A stretch of 8,800 bases of DNA, from positions 1-8,800 of the forward strand of contig CAZVIJ010000061.1 of NCBI GenBank assembly GCA_964626735.1, read 5' to 3'. This document shows, one piece after another, positions 1-6,145 of this stretch. The position numbers and the translations under genes were made by a program. Numbering within the stretch: the stretch's first letter is position 1; the number at the start of each line of letters is the position of its first letter. Source of the stretch: CAZVIJ01 sp964626735 (GTDB taxonomy: Bacteria > Patescibacteriota > Dojkabacteria > JAOAGR01). Below the pieces are notes generated by a model. It saw nothing but the letters and a program-made list of their open reading frames with translations, was not told the origin of the DNA and made no database searches.

Positions 1-2
1 TT

Positions 3-152
3 CCTCGTACGATCGAACAGTTCAAAACCAAATTTCACAACGCCCGCTTTCGTATATACCCCTCTCGCGAACATATGCCACGTGGAAATTTCATTGACGA
101 CATAAATGTCATGAAGACGATGGGAGATATCGTAAACAATCTTTCACTATGA
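3..152 (+). CDS. 3' end of an unrecognised protein (partial)
   Basis: One frame stays open from the window edge to a TGA at 150-152 and encodes the last 49 residues of a protein; the other two forward frames hit stops earlier. The tail is basic and aromatic-rich (it contains FRIYPSREHMPRGNF) and ends in NNLSL. The TGA overlaps the ATG of the next gene in an ATGA arrangement, which is typical of translational coupling and supports this frame. I do not recognise the family. Clusters of this kind in other bacteria often carry a carotenoid desaturase or a lysophospholipid acyltransferase at this point, but nothing visible here proves either one. Confidence 0.55.
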   Translation, partial: PRTIEQFKTKFHNARFRIYPSREHMPRGNFIDDINVMKTMGDIVNNLSL

Positions 153-1264
153 TGCATGCCGTAATCGACATACTATTTTGGGTAACGCTTATTGCTTTGT
201 CGGTGACATCCAGTGTCGTAATCTATAATTTTTTTACGGTCCCGTTGCTGAACAAATCAACCATAATTTCCAACGGTGCCGAAGTCTCCGTTTTGATACC
301 GGCGCGGAACGAAGCCTCAACCATCGGTTACCTATTATCATCATTGGAGAAACAAACGCTTACCGGTTTTGAGGTAATTGTACTCGACGATGGATCCGAG
401 GATGATACAAGCAACGTAGTCGCTCCCTACCTCGACCGAAATACTGCTTGGAAGCTCATTCGAGGGAAAAACCTTCCCCGAGGATGGAAAGGCAAGAATT
501 GGGCATGTCAGCAGTTGGCTAATGAAGCTCAAGGCACTACCCTAGTGTTTATCGACGCGGATGTCGTTATGTCTCCAGAAGCGCTTTCTTCGGTAGTAAA
601 CGCGTATACAGAGATGCACGTGGCGCTATTAAGCGTCTTTCCGTCACAAATATATCCAGTACTTGGGTCAGGTATCATAATACCTCTTATGCACTGGTTT
701 CTCCTGAGTTTCCTTCCGGTCGCTCTCGTCAGGAAATCTACCCGCGAATCGTTCACTGCGGTAAACGGACAGATGCTTGTCGTAAATAGAGAAGCCTACC
801 TATCAATCGGGGGACATGAAGCCGTCAAGGCTTCGATTGTGGAGGATATGGATCTCGGCCGAACTTTGAAACGACATTCCTACCCGATAGCTGCCGTATT
901 GGACAATAATCTCGTCTCCTGCAGGATGTATAGATCGTATAAGGATGCGTTTAACGGATTTTCCAAGAATATCTTTCCCGGCTTTGACGTTTCCCCGGTT
1001 CTTTACGGCGTAATCATCGGCTGCATGGTTTTGCCGTATCTGATTCCCTTTTTTCTCATCCTATTCGATGCGAGCTTTATCGTGTGTATTGTACTTATCC
1101 TCGCGCAGCGCCTTCTTATTTCGAAATTATCGCGTCAGAACGTTCTACACAACCTTATTTTGCATCCCCTGCAAATGGTAAGCTTCGCTGCGATAGCTCT
1201 CAATTCGGCATTTGTTACGATACGAGGTCGCGTCGAATGGAAAGGAAGACGATATGAACAATAA
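149..1264 (+). CDS. cruG: GT2 family glycosyltransferase, CruG/CrtQ-like (probable carotenoid glycosyltransferase)
   Basis: This 371-residue protein is a membrane-associated family 2 glycosyltransferase that probably transfers a sugar from a nucleotide donor to a hydroxylated carotenoid. A hydrophobic N-terminal anchor (about 5-30) precedes a GT-A domain. Visible motifs are PARNE (51-55), DDGS (80-83), the metal-binding DAD (136-138), an NGQ acceptor-site motif (206-208) and VEDMDLGR (231-238), whose ED is the expected catalytic base region. Hydrophobic segments follow at about 172-194 and in the C-terminal third. Length and layout match CrtQ, CruG and the hopanoid-associated HpnB type. The directly overlapping CruF-type gene downstream favours the carotenoid role, because CruF makes the hydroxyl that CruG glycosylates. 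ATG 149 overlaps the upstream stop; a second ATG at 152 is an equally good start. No promoter is evident, so it is an internal operon gene. The fold is near certain; the acceptor is inferred from context. Confidence 0.82.
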   Translation: MMHAVIDILFWVTLIALSVTSSVVIYNFFTVPLLNKSTIISNGAEVSVLIPARNEASTIGYLLSSLEKQTLTGFEVIVLDDGSEDDTSNVVAPYLDRNTAWKLIRGKNLPRGWKGKNWACQQLANEAQGTTLVFIDADVVMSPEALSSVVNAYTEMHVALLSVFPSQIYPVLGSGIIIPLMHWFLLSFLPVALVRKSTRESFTAVNGQMLVVNREAYLSIGGHEAVKASIVEDMDLGRTLKRHSYPIAAVLDNNLVSCRMYRSYKDAFNGFSKNIFPGFDVSPVLYGVIIGCMVLPYLIPFFLILFDASFIVCIVLILAQRLLISKLSRQNVLHNLILHPLQMVSFAAIALNSAFVTIRGRVEWKGRRYEQ

Positions 1265-1889
1265 ATTACGAAAATATTTCTTCAGCCACTTCATGCTCCG
1301 AATCTTTATATGCGGACTTATTGGGTACTCGATACCGCCAATTCGACCATTTATGCTCTTCTCCACGCCGTTTGTCCTTTTAGGAGTTAACGGATATTTC
1401 CTTATTCAAGTCTATCGTAAATCCTCGGATAAACTGAAAATATGGCTTACCGTTGTTATGCTGGTAACGTTTATTATTGAAATCATAGGCGTCGGCACAG
1501 GCAGAATATTCGGAGCTTACCACTATGGCGATGTGCTCGGCGTAAAATTCTTCGGCGTGCCGCTGCTTATCGGTCCGTTTTGGGGTCTTACGGTTTTGGG
1601 AAGCATCGAGTTAATACAAAAAATTACCCGAAATCCGAATCTTTCGCTTTTCTTGATACCATCCTTCCTTGTTTTGTTCGATATCCTGCTTGAGCCTGTG
1701 GCGGTGAGGCTTGGCTATTGGTCTTGGGGTGGTCCCGTGCCAATGCAGAATTATATTGCCTGGTTCCTCATCGGATTTTCAGTCAGTATTCCGTTCTACA
1801 CCATGAAACTGGAAAGCAATATAAAGGAACTCGCCGAATACTACGTCATACAGTCGTTGTTCTTCGTTGCTCTCAATATCATTCTGTAG
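1254..1889 (+). CDS. cruF: CruF-type carotenoid 1',2'-hydratase (DUF422 carotenoid biosynthesis protein)
   Basis: This 211-residue polytopic membrane protein has about six or seven hydrophobic segments. Family-typical blocks are a Glu-Gly-Thr-Gly region running into FGAYHYG (86-92), GVPLLIGPFW (101-110) and FDILLEPVAVRLGYWSWGG (142-160). These match the Caroten_synth/DUF422 family, whose characterised members CruF (Deinococcus, cyanobacteria) and archaeal bacterioruberin hydratases add water across the terminal double bond of acyclic carotenoid ends. The start at ATG 1254 is chosen over an in-frame ATG at 1212 because AAGGAAG (1242-1248) lies 5 nt upstream and the protein then begins at a normal basic N-terminus. 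It overlaps the 3' end of the glycosyltransferase by 11 nt, implying coupled translation and a shared pathway. The predicted product is a 1'-hydroxy carotenoid that the neighbour glycosylates. The family is clear; whether the substrate is C30, C40 or C50 cannot be read from the sequence. Confidence 0.87.
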   Translation: MNNKLRKYFFSHFMLRIFICGLIGYSIPPIRPFMLFSTPFVLLGVNGYFLIQVYRKSSDKLKIWLTVVMLVTFIIEIIGVGTGRIFGAYHYGDVLGVKFFGVPLLIGPFWGLTVLGSIELIQKITRNPNLSLFLIPSFLVLFDILLEPVAVRLGYWSWGGPVPMQNYIAWFLIGFSVSIPFYTMKLESNIKELAEYYVIQSLFFVALNIIL

Positions 1890-1916
1890 CACAGATCGAA
1901 AATCCTGTGCTATTAT
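1889..1916 (+). promoter_or_regulatory. Hairpin abutting an extended -10 box before the ABC transporter gene
   Basis: GCACAG (1889-1894) pairs with CTGTGC (1905-1910) across a 10-nt loop, starting at the last base of the cruF stop codon. The 3' arm is followed at once by TATTATT. TG at 1908-1909, C, then TATTAT at 1911-1916 forms an extended -10 (TGnTATnAT type). The hairpin could be a weak terminator for the carotenoid genes, since its U-tract is interrupted by A. The -10 could start a separate transcript just at the ABC gene start. No -35 is seen, as is usual for extended -10 promoters. Confidence 0.45.
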
Positions 1917-1919
1917 TAG

Positions 1920-3689
1920 GTGTTGAAATCGTATACCAGATTTTTCAAAGTAGTCTCCCTCTTTCTCAAAATAGGTTATGAAGCGAACAAGACGCTGCTT
2001 TTCCTAACGCTGCTGCTCCCCCTTATTCTCGGCGTCGTCCCCATTATCGATGCGTATTTGTTCAAGCAGCTTATCGACCTCCTGGTTAACGAAGGATTCG
2101 ATGCCGCATCAAAAGCGGCACCAATTCTGGTTGCGCTGATAGGAACGAAAGTAGCTGCCGATCTAATCGGCTACTTCTTAAGCTATACGGGTACTTTGTT
2201 TCGCGATGAAGTGGCTCCCTTCATTCAAAAGCGCTTTTATGGAAAAATCGCTCGTCTTTCGTATCAGGATCTCTCTACACCCCGAATATCCGATATGATC
2301 TATCAAGTTGAGCTTGGTATCGATTGGAGACCGCTTAGCCTTATGTCGAGCATACCGGATATTTTAATTTCGCTCGTAACGATCATTATTTCGCTACCGA
2401 TCATCCTCAAGTTCGCCTGGTGGCTTGTGCCAGTACTTATACTCTTCAACATACCCAGCTTTCTCGTTTCTCTGAGAATAGCCGAAACCGAATTTACCAT
2501 CACCGACTCACGATCTAAATATTCAAGACAAGTACATTATCTTTCAAATATTCTGCGTGATGAGGAAGACCTTAAAGAGCTTAGGATATTCGGCGTCGAA
2601 AAAAGCATCTTTAAGACCATCATGGATTTCTATAAGAAGTTCGCGACCGAAAATAAGCAAATGGAGCGGAAAAATCTCACGCTACGATCCTTAGGCGGTC
2701 TTTCTGGCGGAGTAAATAATGCCCTTATTTTTGGTCTCGTCTTCTACCGGGCAATCCAGAGGTCTATCACGATTGGGCAGGTGAGTTTCTATTTGTCGAT
2801 TTTCTCTGAGCTTAACCATTCTCTTTCCGGGATGCTCAGGAGTATCAGCCGGATGAATTCCGACGTCATCAACTTGGGGCCAGTTCTCGATTTCTTGGCT
2901 CTTCCCGAAGAAGTAGTCGCCGGCGAAGAGCTTGATGAAGCGTTCAAGACATTGGAACTCAACAATGTATCCTTCAATTATCCGGAGACGAATCACCTTG
3001 TTTTCGACGGCTTGAACCTTACCATAAACAAAGGCGACAAGGTGGCGATAGTCGGGTTAAACGGCGCCGGCAAGACGACGCTCATCAATTTGATTCTCCG
3101 CCTCTTCGATCCGACTGAAGGAGAAATATTGATAAACGGCAAGAATATAACGTCGATCAAACGGACCAGCTGGTTCGATAAAGTGGGCGTGCTCTTCCAG
3201 CATTTCAACAAGTATCGACTCACCGTCAGGGAAAACATCAAATTCGGATCTCCCGAGAAAGAAGATGAAGCGCTTTACGAAAGGTCGAAGGACATGTCGG
3301 ATTCTCGTGAGATTGTCGACGCATTTGAACATAAGGACGACCAGCAGCTCGGCGCGCAATTCGGCGGCATTGATCTTTCGGGAGGCCAGTGGCAACGAAT
3401 TGCCCTAGCCCGGATGTATTACCGCGATAGCGAAATCCTGATCCTCGACGAGCCAACCGCGTCTATCGATGCTGTCAGCGAGGCGAAAATATTCGAGAAT
3501 GTACAAAACCTATCGAAGGATAAGACGGTCATTATTATCTCCCATCGATTCTCTACCGTCCGCAAGGCAGATCGGATTATCGTCCTCGATCAGGGTAAGA
3601 TTATCGAAGATGGTTCACATCAGGAATTGATCGAGCAAAACGGTACGTATGCACGCATGTATAACCTACAGGCTGAAGGCTACCGGTAA
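1920..3689 (+). CDS. ABC exporter half-transporter, fused permease and ATPase (ABCB/MsbA-like)
   Basis: This 589-residue protein is an exporter half-molecule expected to work as a homodimer or with a partner, driving a substrate outward with ATP. Residues 1 to about 330 form the membrane domain (six segments expected), and the ATPase domain starts near 345. Visible motifs are Walker A GLNGAGKTT (379-387), the Q-loop in VLFQHF, the signature LSGGQ (486-490), Walker B ILILDEP (506-512) and the H-loop His542. All catalytic residues are intact. There is no N-terminal peptidase domain, so it is not a bacteriocin processor of the C39 type. The start is GTG 1920 or the next codon, TTG 1923; neither has a Shine-Dalgarno site, and TTG 1923 sits 6 nt after the -10 box. 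It lies 30 nt after cruF on the same strand, so a lipid or glycosylated carotenoid substrate is possible but unproven. The ABC call is secure; the substrate is unknown. Confidence 0.93.
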   Translation: MLKSYTRFFKVVSLFLKIGYEANKTLLFLTLLLPLILGVVPIIDAYLFKQLIDLLVNEGFDAASKAAPILVALIGTKVAADLIGYFLSYTGTLFRDEVAPFIQKRFYGKIARLSYQDLSTPRISDMIYQVELGIDWRPLSLMSSIPDILISLVTIIISLPIILKFAWWLVPVLILFNIPSFLVSLRIAETEFTITDSRSKYSRQVHYLSNILRDEEDLKELRIFGVEKSIFKTIMDFYKKFATENKQMERKNLTLRSLGGLSGGVNNALIFGLVFYRAIQRSITIGQVSFYLSIFSELNHSLSGMLRSISRMNSDVINLGPVLDFLALPEEVVAGEELDEAFKTLELNNVSFNYPETNHLVFDGLNLTINKGDKVAIVGLNGAGKTTLINLILRLFDPTEGEILINGKNITSIKRTSWFDKVGVLFQHFNKYRLTVRENIKFGSPEKEDEALYERSKDMSDSREIVDAFEHKDDQQLGAQFGGIDLSGGQWQRIALARMYYRDSEILILDEPTASIDAVSEAKIFENVQNLSKDKTVIIISHRFSTVRKADRIIVLDQGKIIEDGSHQELIEQNGTYARMYNLQAEGYR

Positions 3690-3697
3690 CGAGCACA

Positions 3698-4651
3698 TTA
3701 GCCTTGCTGCCGATACGATAGGCAGGTTTCTTTGAATTCAAAACCTACTGCTTTCAACACATCCTGTTCATGCGGGGCGCAGTGCGCCATGATTTTGTAG
3801 CAGTTAGCTTTTTGGCGCGCCTTGATAGCCTCTACGATACTGCGGGAAAGCAAGATCTGGTACAGGAGCTCTGGGGAAGGCTGGCCGTCTCCCGGAACAT
3901 AATCGGGCGAGATAACCGGCTCTCCGATATGCATTGCGGCACCGCCTTGCCGAATGAACTTACGTTCTATCCGATGGCCGAGTACCGCGACAACCGTAGA
4001 ATCCCGCTCCATGCTTCCTTGGCGAACCACAGAATAACCGATGCCGTGTCTTGTACGGGTGTCGAGGAACAAACTAATATCGGGCGCACCGACTACCGAC
4101 GCCAGACCGTCTGCCCGGTCGCGGTCTTCAACCGTACTTGCGTCGACGAATAGATGTTTGAGCCTTCTGATGTTTTCGTCTTTAACCGCAGCTGCCGTAT
4201 CGAGACGCATCATATCGCTCAAGTATTCAAAGCCAAGGGACCGGTACCATCTCCCGTTCCTTTCATCGTCTTGATCCAGGATAATGCGGTCCGTGCCTTC
4301 CATGAGCAAGGCTGCTTCTACGCAACGATTGACGACGAGCCTACCGAAGCCTCGTCGGGTAGCGTTTATGTTAGTTGCTACATCCTCGATGATGGCATCG
4401 AGTTTCCCTCCAATCCCCGGTACTACGAGAACTGAAGCTGTCGCCAGTACTATATCTCCTAACGCAGCAACATAGGTTTGTACTCCTGCTTGGTGCCGTT
4501 CGGCGTAAACTGCATGCAATTGCGTTCGGTCTAGATTTACCGGAGACATGTTGCTCAAGGCTTCGGGAAGCGTCGAGAGGTGTCTCGGCTGCAAAGCCTC
4601 AACGGTTACGTGCTCTGCCGGAATGTGCTCTAATGTTGCCAAGTCTGCCAT
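3698..4651 (-). CDS. Tandem GNAT-fold N-acetyltransferase-like protein
   Basis: The 317-residue protein appears to hold two GNAT-type halves. The N-terminal domain (about 15-150) has the acetyl-CoA pyrophosphate-binding motif in the form RRGFGR (99-104), preceded by a beta-strand IIEDVATN, and a typical GNAT end with NGRWYRSLGFEYL (132-144). The C-terminal half (about 185-315) repeats the end of the fold: CYKIMAHC (284-291) followed by VLKAVGFEF (298-306). Its putative motif A (VISPDYVPG, 246-254) lacks the Arg/Gln-x-x-Gly-x-Gly loop, so that half is probably inactive in CoA binding. The acceptor substrate cannot be predicted. ATG 4651 is the first start downstream of a perfect TATAAT; no Shine-Dalgarno site precedes it. 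The gene converges on the ABC transporter gene with only 8 nt between the stop codons, and no clear terminator separates them. Confidence 0.78.
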   Translation of the reverse strand: MADLATLEHIPAEHVTVEALQPRHLSTLPEALSNMSPVNLDRTQLHAVYAERHQAGVQTYVAALGDIVLATASVLVVPGIGGKLDAIIEDVATNINATRRGFGRLVVNRCVEAALLMEGTDRIILDQDDERNGRWYRSLGFEYLSDMMRLDTAAAVKDENIRRLKHLFVDASTVEDRDRADGLASVVGAPDISLFLDTRTRHGIGYSVVRQGSMERDSTVVAVLGHRIERKFIRQGGAAMHIGEPVISPDYVPGDGQPSPELLYQILLSRSIVEAIKARQKANCYKIMAHCAPHEQDVLKAVGFEFKETCLSYRQQG

Positions 4652-4674
4652 AGTAAATACGATAAAGTGGGATG

Positions 4675-4705
4675 ATTATACCCCATAAACATATAGTTGT
4701 GACAA
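4675..4705 (-). promoter_or_regulatory. Promoter of the GNAT gene
   Basis: On the minus strand a perfect TATAAT lies at 4680-4675, 23 nt before the ATG. TTGTCA at 4705-4700 is a plausible -35, but with a long 19-bp spacer. That -35 lies inside TTGTGACAA (4697-4705), an exact inverted repeat around one central base. Confidence 0.55.
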
Positions 4706-4725
4706 GTACCCGAGTTTAGTAAATA
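4692..4725 (+). promoter_or_regulatory. Candidate promoter of the 136-residue protein gene
   Basis: Two weak options exist. TATAGT (4692-4697) matches the -10 consensus at five of six positions but has no -35. TTGTGA (4697-4702) with TAAATA (4720-4725) has a 17-bp spacer but a poor -10. Either gives a leader of a few tens of bases, which fits the strong ribosome binding site downstream. Which one is used cannot be decided by eye. Confidence 0.3.
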
Positions 4726-4748
4726 GCAAACACTAACCTTGTAGAAAT

Positions 4749-4754
4749 AGGAGG
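4749..4754 (+). promoter_or_regulatory. Consensus Shine-Dalgarno site AGGAGG
   Basis: AGGAGG sits 4 nt before ATG 4759, in AGGAGGACATATG. It is the strongest ribosome binding site in the window, and it fixes the start of the downstream gene. It contrasts with the other genes that open a transcription unit, which lack such a site. Confidence 0.85.
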
Positions 4755-4758
4755 ACAT

Positions 4759-5169
4759 ATGAAGAAATTAATACGGCACGGTACGTATTCCCTAATACTT
4801 ACCCCGTCGAACGTGAAGATCATCACGCTCGACAATGAAGATTCATACGCCTGGATCGTAGCCAAGGGGATAGGCGGCATACTTTCGTTCGCGCACAAGC
4901 CCAAAAGGACCGACACCTTGCTAGCGACCGGAAAGTACATGCTGTACAAAGTGAAAGACGAGCCCAACCTCGTCGACCTCGACCATCTTCAGCTCGAAGT
5001 AGGCAGAAATATGTGGCAAGGATACCTACTGACCAACGGGCTCCCCGGTGCACATGAGAAACACCGGATCATCCCAACGACTGAGCTAATCCGCGATAAA
5101 AACCATGCATTCGAGACGTACGAATCGTATATGGAAAATACCGATAGGCTTATTCCGGTATCGAGGTAA
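4759..5169 (+). CDS. Conserved-looking hypothetical protein, 136 aa, unknown function
   Basis: I do not recognise the family. The protein is soluble-looking, with no signal peptide, membrane segment or cysteine pair. The N-terminal two thirds alternate short hydrophobic and polar stretches, suggesting a small beta-rich fold: LILTPSNVKIITL (12-24), AWIVAKGIGGILSF (31-44), YMLYKVKDEP (60-69). A motif with the look of a conserved core is EVGRNMWQGYL (80-90), followed by HRIIPTTELI (102-111). The last 25 residues are polar and probably flexible. It is a single-gene unit, with its own strong Shine-Dalgarno site upstream and an intrinsic terminator 11 nt downstream. That arrangement, with what looks like efficient initiation, suggests a well-expressed protein and argues strongly that the ORF is real. 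Confidence 0.75.
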   Translation: MKKLIRHGTYSLILTPSNVKIITLDNEDSYAWIVAKGIGGILSFAHKPKRTDTLLATGKYMLYKVKDEPNLVDLDHLQLEVGRNMWQGYLLTNGLPGAHEKHRIIPTTELIRDKNHAFETYESYMENTDRLIPVSR

Positions 5170-5180
5170 CCTTGCTTGGT

Positions 5181-5208
5181 GCAGCATTCTGCGGAATGCT
5201 GCTTTTTT
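5181..5208 (+). terminator. Intrinsic (Rho-independent) terminator
   Basis: GCAGCATTC (5181-5189) and GAATGCTGC (5194-5202) form a perfect 9-bp stem with a 4-nt loop (TGCG), followed by six T (5203-5208). It terminates the 136-residue protein gene, whose stop is 11 nt upstream. It is one-directional: read from the minus strand the hairpin is followed by ACCAAGC, not a U-tract. Its T-tract overlaps the stop codon of the convergent EamA gene. Confidence 0.93.
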
Positions 5209-6076
5209 ACAGCACTACCAGAAAAATGCCCGCCATCACCCCGAGCACCCCGATTAATTTGCGGGCATTGAGCTCATCGTTAAAGATGAGACTTGAACAT
5301 ACTGTCAATGCAGCAATTGATGAAGCGTTTATCGAGCCGACATATCCAATATTGGGAGCAGCCTGCAACGCGAGGTTTAGGAATATATTGAACGAGAATG
5401 CCAACAAGCCGATTACCAAAAGTATCCCCCCTATCTTGCTGGACAATCGCAAACTAGCGCTAGTCCTTTTCATTAACAGGTGCAGAAGATTGCATATACT
5501 CACTCCGAGCGTTACGAAGAATAGGAATACAAAGACATTGACGCCGCTTCTGAGCATTGCTTTCGAGAAAAGCGAATAGAGCGCAAAGCATCCAAGCGCG
5601 CCGAGCGTGTAGATGAGCCAGCGATTATCGCCTGAGAAAATTCGTTTGCCTTTTTCTGACGCGATTATGAAGCTGAACAATACAACAATGAGCGTTCCGG
5701 CTACTTTCAACGGCGTAATCGACGAACCGAACAAGAACGGAGCTGCAAACAACGTAATCGCACCGTAGCTTTTCTGGATGATTAAGCTGAAGCCGGGGTT
5801 TGCAGCATTTTGAATGCCTTTGAGAGAAAGCAGATTGCCGACGTAATTACATAAGCATCCGCCAAACAAGAGAATCAGAGCAGCCTGCATTATGGTGATG
5901 GAAAACGGTATGTGCTTCGCAAGAATAAAAACGAGCGAGCAAATTGCCGGTATGCCGTACATCGCCAAATTCGTTATTTTTAGATCTACCTTGCTGTCCT
6001 TTATCACTCTCACGGCCAAATACATCGTTACCGACGAGATAAACATAAGTGCGCTGTAAACTACCCAGAGTGCCAT
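5207..6076 (-). CDS. EamA/DMT superfamily permease
   Basis: This 289-residue integral membrane protein has about ten hydrophobic helices arranged as two repeats, the standard EamA (DUF6) plan. The end of repeat one is visible near 91-135, where a helix with PGFSLIIQKSY is followed by a short loop and PLKVAGTLIVVLFSF. The end of repeat two is near 241-289, where PNIGYVGSINASS is followed by LIFNDELNARKLIGVLGVM, the usual E-x-(3-6)-G-x-x-x-G region. Members move metabolites, amino acids or lipid-linked sugars; the substrate here is unknown. The start at ATG 6076 is preferred over an in-frame GTG at 6157: the shorter form begins directly at helix 1, does not run into the divergent gene, and has an extended -10 just upstream. 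The stop codon lies in the T-tract of the convergent terminator. Confidence 0.88.
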   Translation of the reverse strand: MALWVVYSALMFISSVTMYLAVRVIKDSKVDLKITNLAMYGIPAICSLVFILAKHIPFSITIMQAALILLFGGCLCNYVGNLLSLKGIQNAANPGFSLIIQKSYGAITLFAAPFLFGSSITPLKVAGTLIVVLFSFIIASEKGKRIFSGDNRWLIYTLGALGCFALYSLFSKAMLRSGVNVFVFLFFVTLGVSICNLLHLLMKRTSASLRLSSKIGGILLVIGLLAFSFNIFLNLALQAAPNIGYVGSINASSIAALTVCSSLIFNDELNARKLIGVLGVMAGIFLVVL

Positions 6077-6083
6077 ATGTACG

Positions 6084-6092
6084 ATTGTACCA
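6084..6092 (-). promoter_or_regulatory. Extended -10 promoter of the EamA gene, leaderless geometry
   Basis: On the minus strand TGGTACAAT (6092-6084) is an extended -10 (TGnTAnAAT). Only 7 nt (CGTACAT) separate it from ATG 6076, so transcription is expected to begin at or within a base or two of the start codon. No Shine-Dalgarno site and no convincing -35 are present. Confidence 0.6.
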
Positions 6093-6130
6093 GAGTTCGC
6101 AGCTACGATGCGTAAAGACGATAATTTCCC

Positions 6131-6136
6131 TATACT
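6131..6136 (+). promoter_or_regulatory. Candidate -10 box of the zinc-ribbon gene
   Basis: TATACT lies 9 nt before the GTG start at 6146, giving a predicted leader of about 0-3 nt. No -35 and no Shine-Dalgarno site are seen. It resembles the arrangement of the divergent EamA promoter, though it is weaker. Confidence 0.35.
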
Positions 6137-6145
6137 TATGAGTAC

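Noticed and set aside
1212..1253. Longer CruF start at ATG 1212
   Set aside because: It would overlap the glycosyltransferase by 53 nt, adds a polar stretch not seen in the family, and lacks a ribosome site; ATG 1254 has AAGGAAG 5 nt upstream.
149..1264. Glycosyltransferase as hopanoid-associated HpnB or a polysaccharide enzyme
   Set aside because: The GT2 motifs alone allow it, but the overlapping CruF-type gene makes a carotenoid acceptor more likely; kept as an alternative.
2691..3456. Minus-strand open frames under the ABC ATPase domain
   Set aside because: All ABC motifs are on the + strand; the antisense frames are compositional shadows.
3706..3725. CTGCC/GGCAG inverted repeat near the end of the GNAT gene as a terminator for the ABC gene
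   Set aside because: The stem is only 5 bp, no T-tract follows, and it lies within GNAT coding sequence.
3770..4475. Several + strand open frames under the GNAT gene
   Set aside because: They are opposite a convincing GNAT domain, lack ribosome sites and show no family motifs.
5172..5579. A + strand open frame of 135 codons
   Set aside because: It lies antisense to the EamA gene, begins within the terminator region, and its product looks like a shadow frame with no domain.
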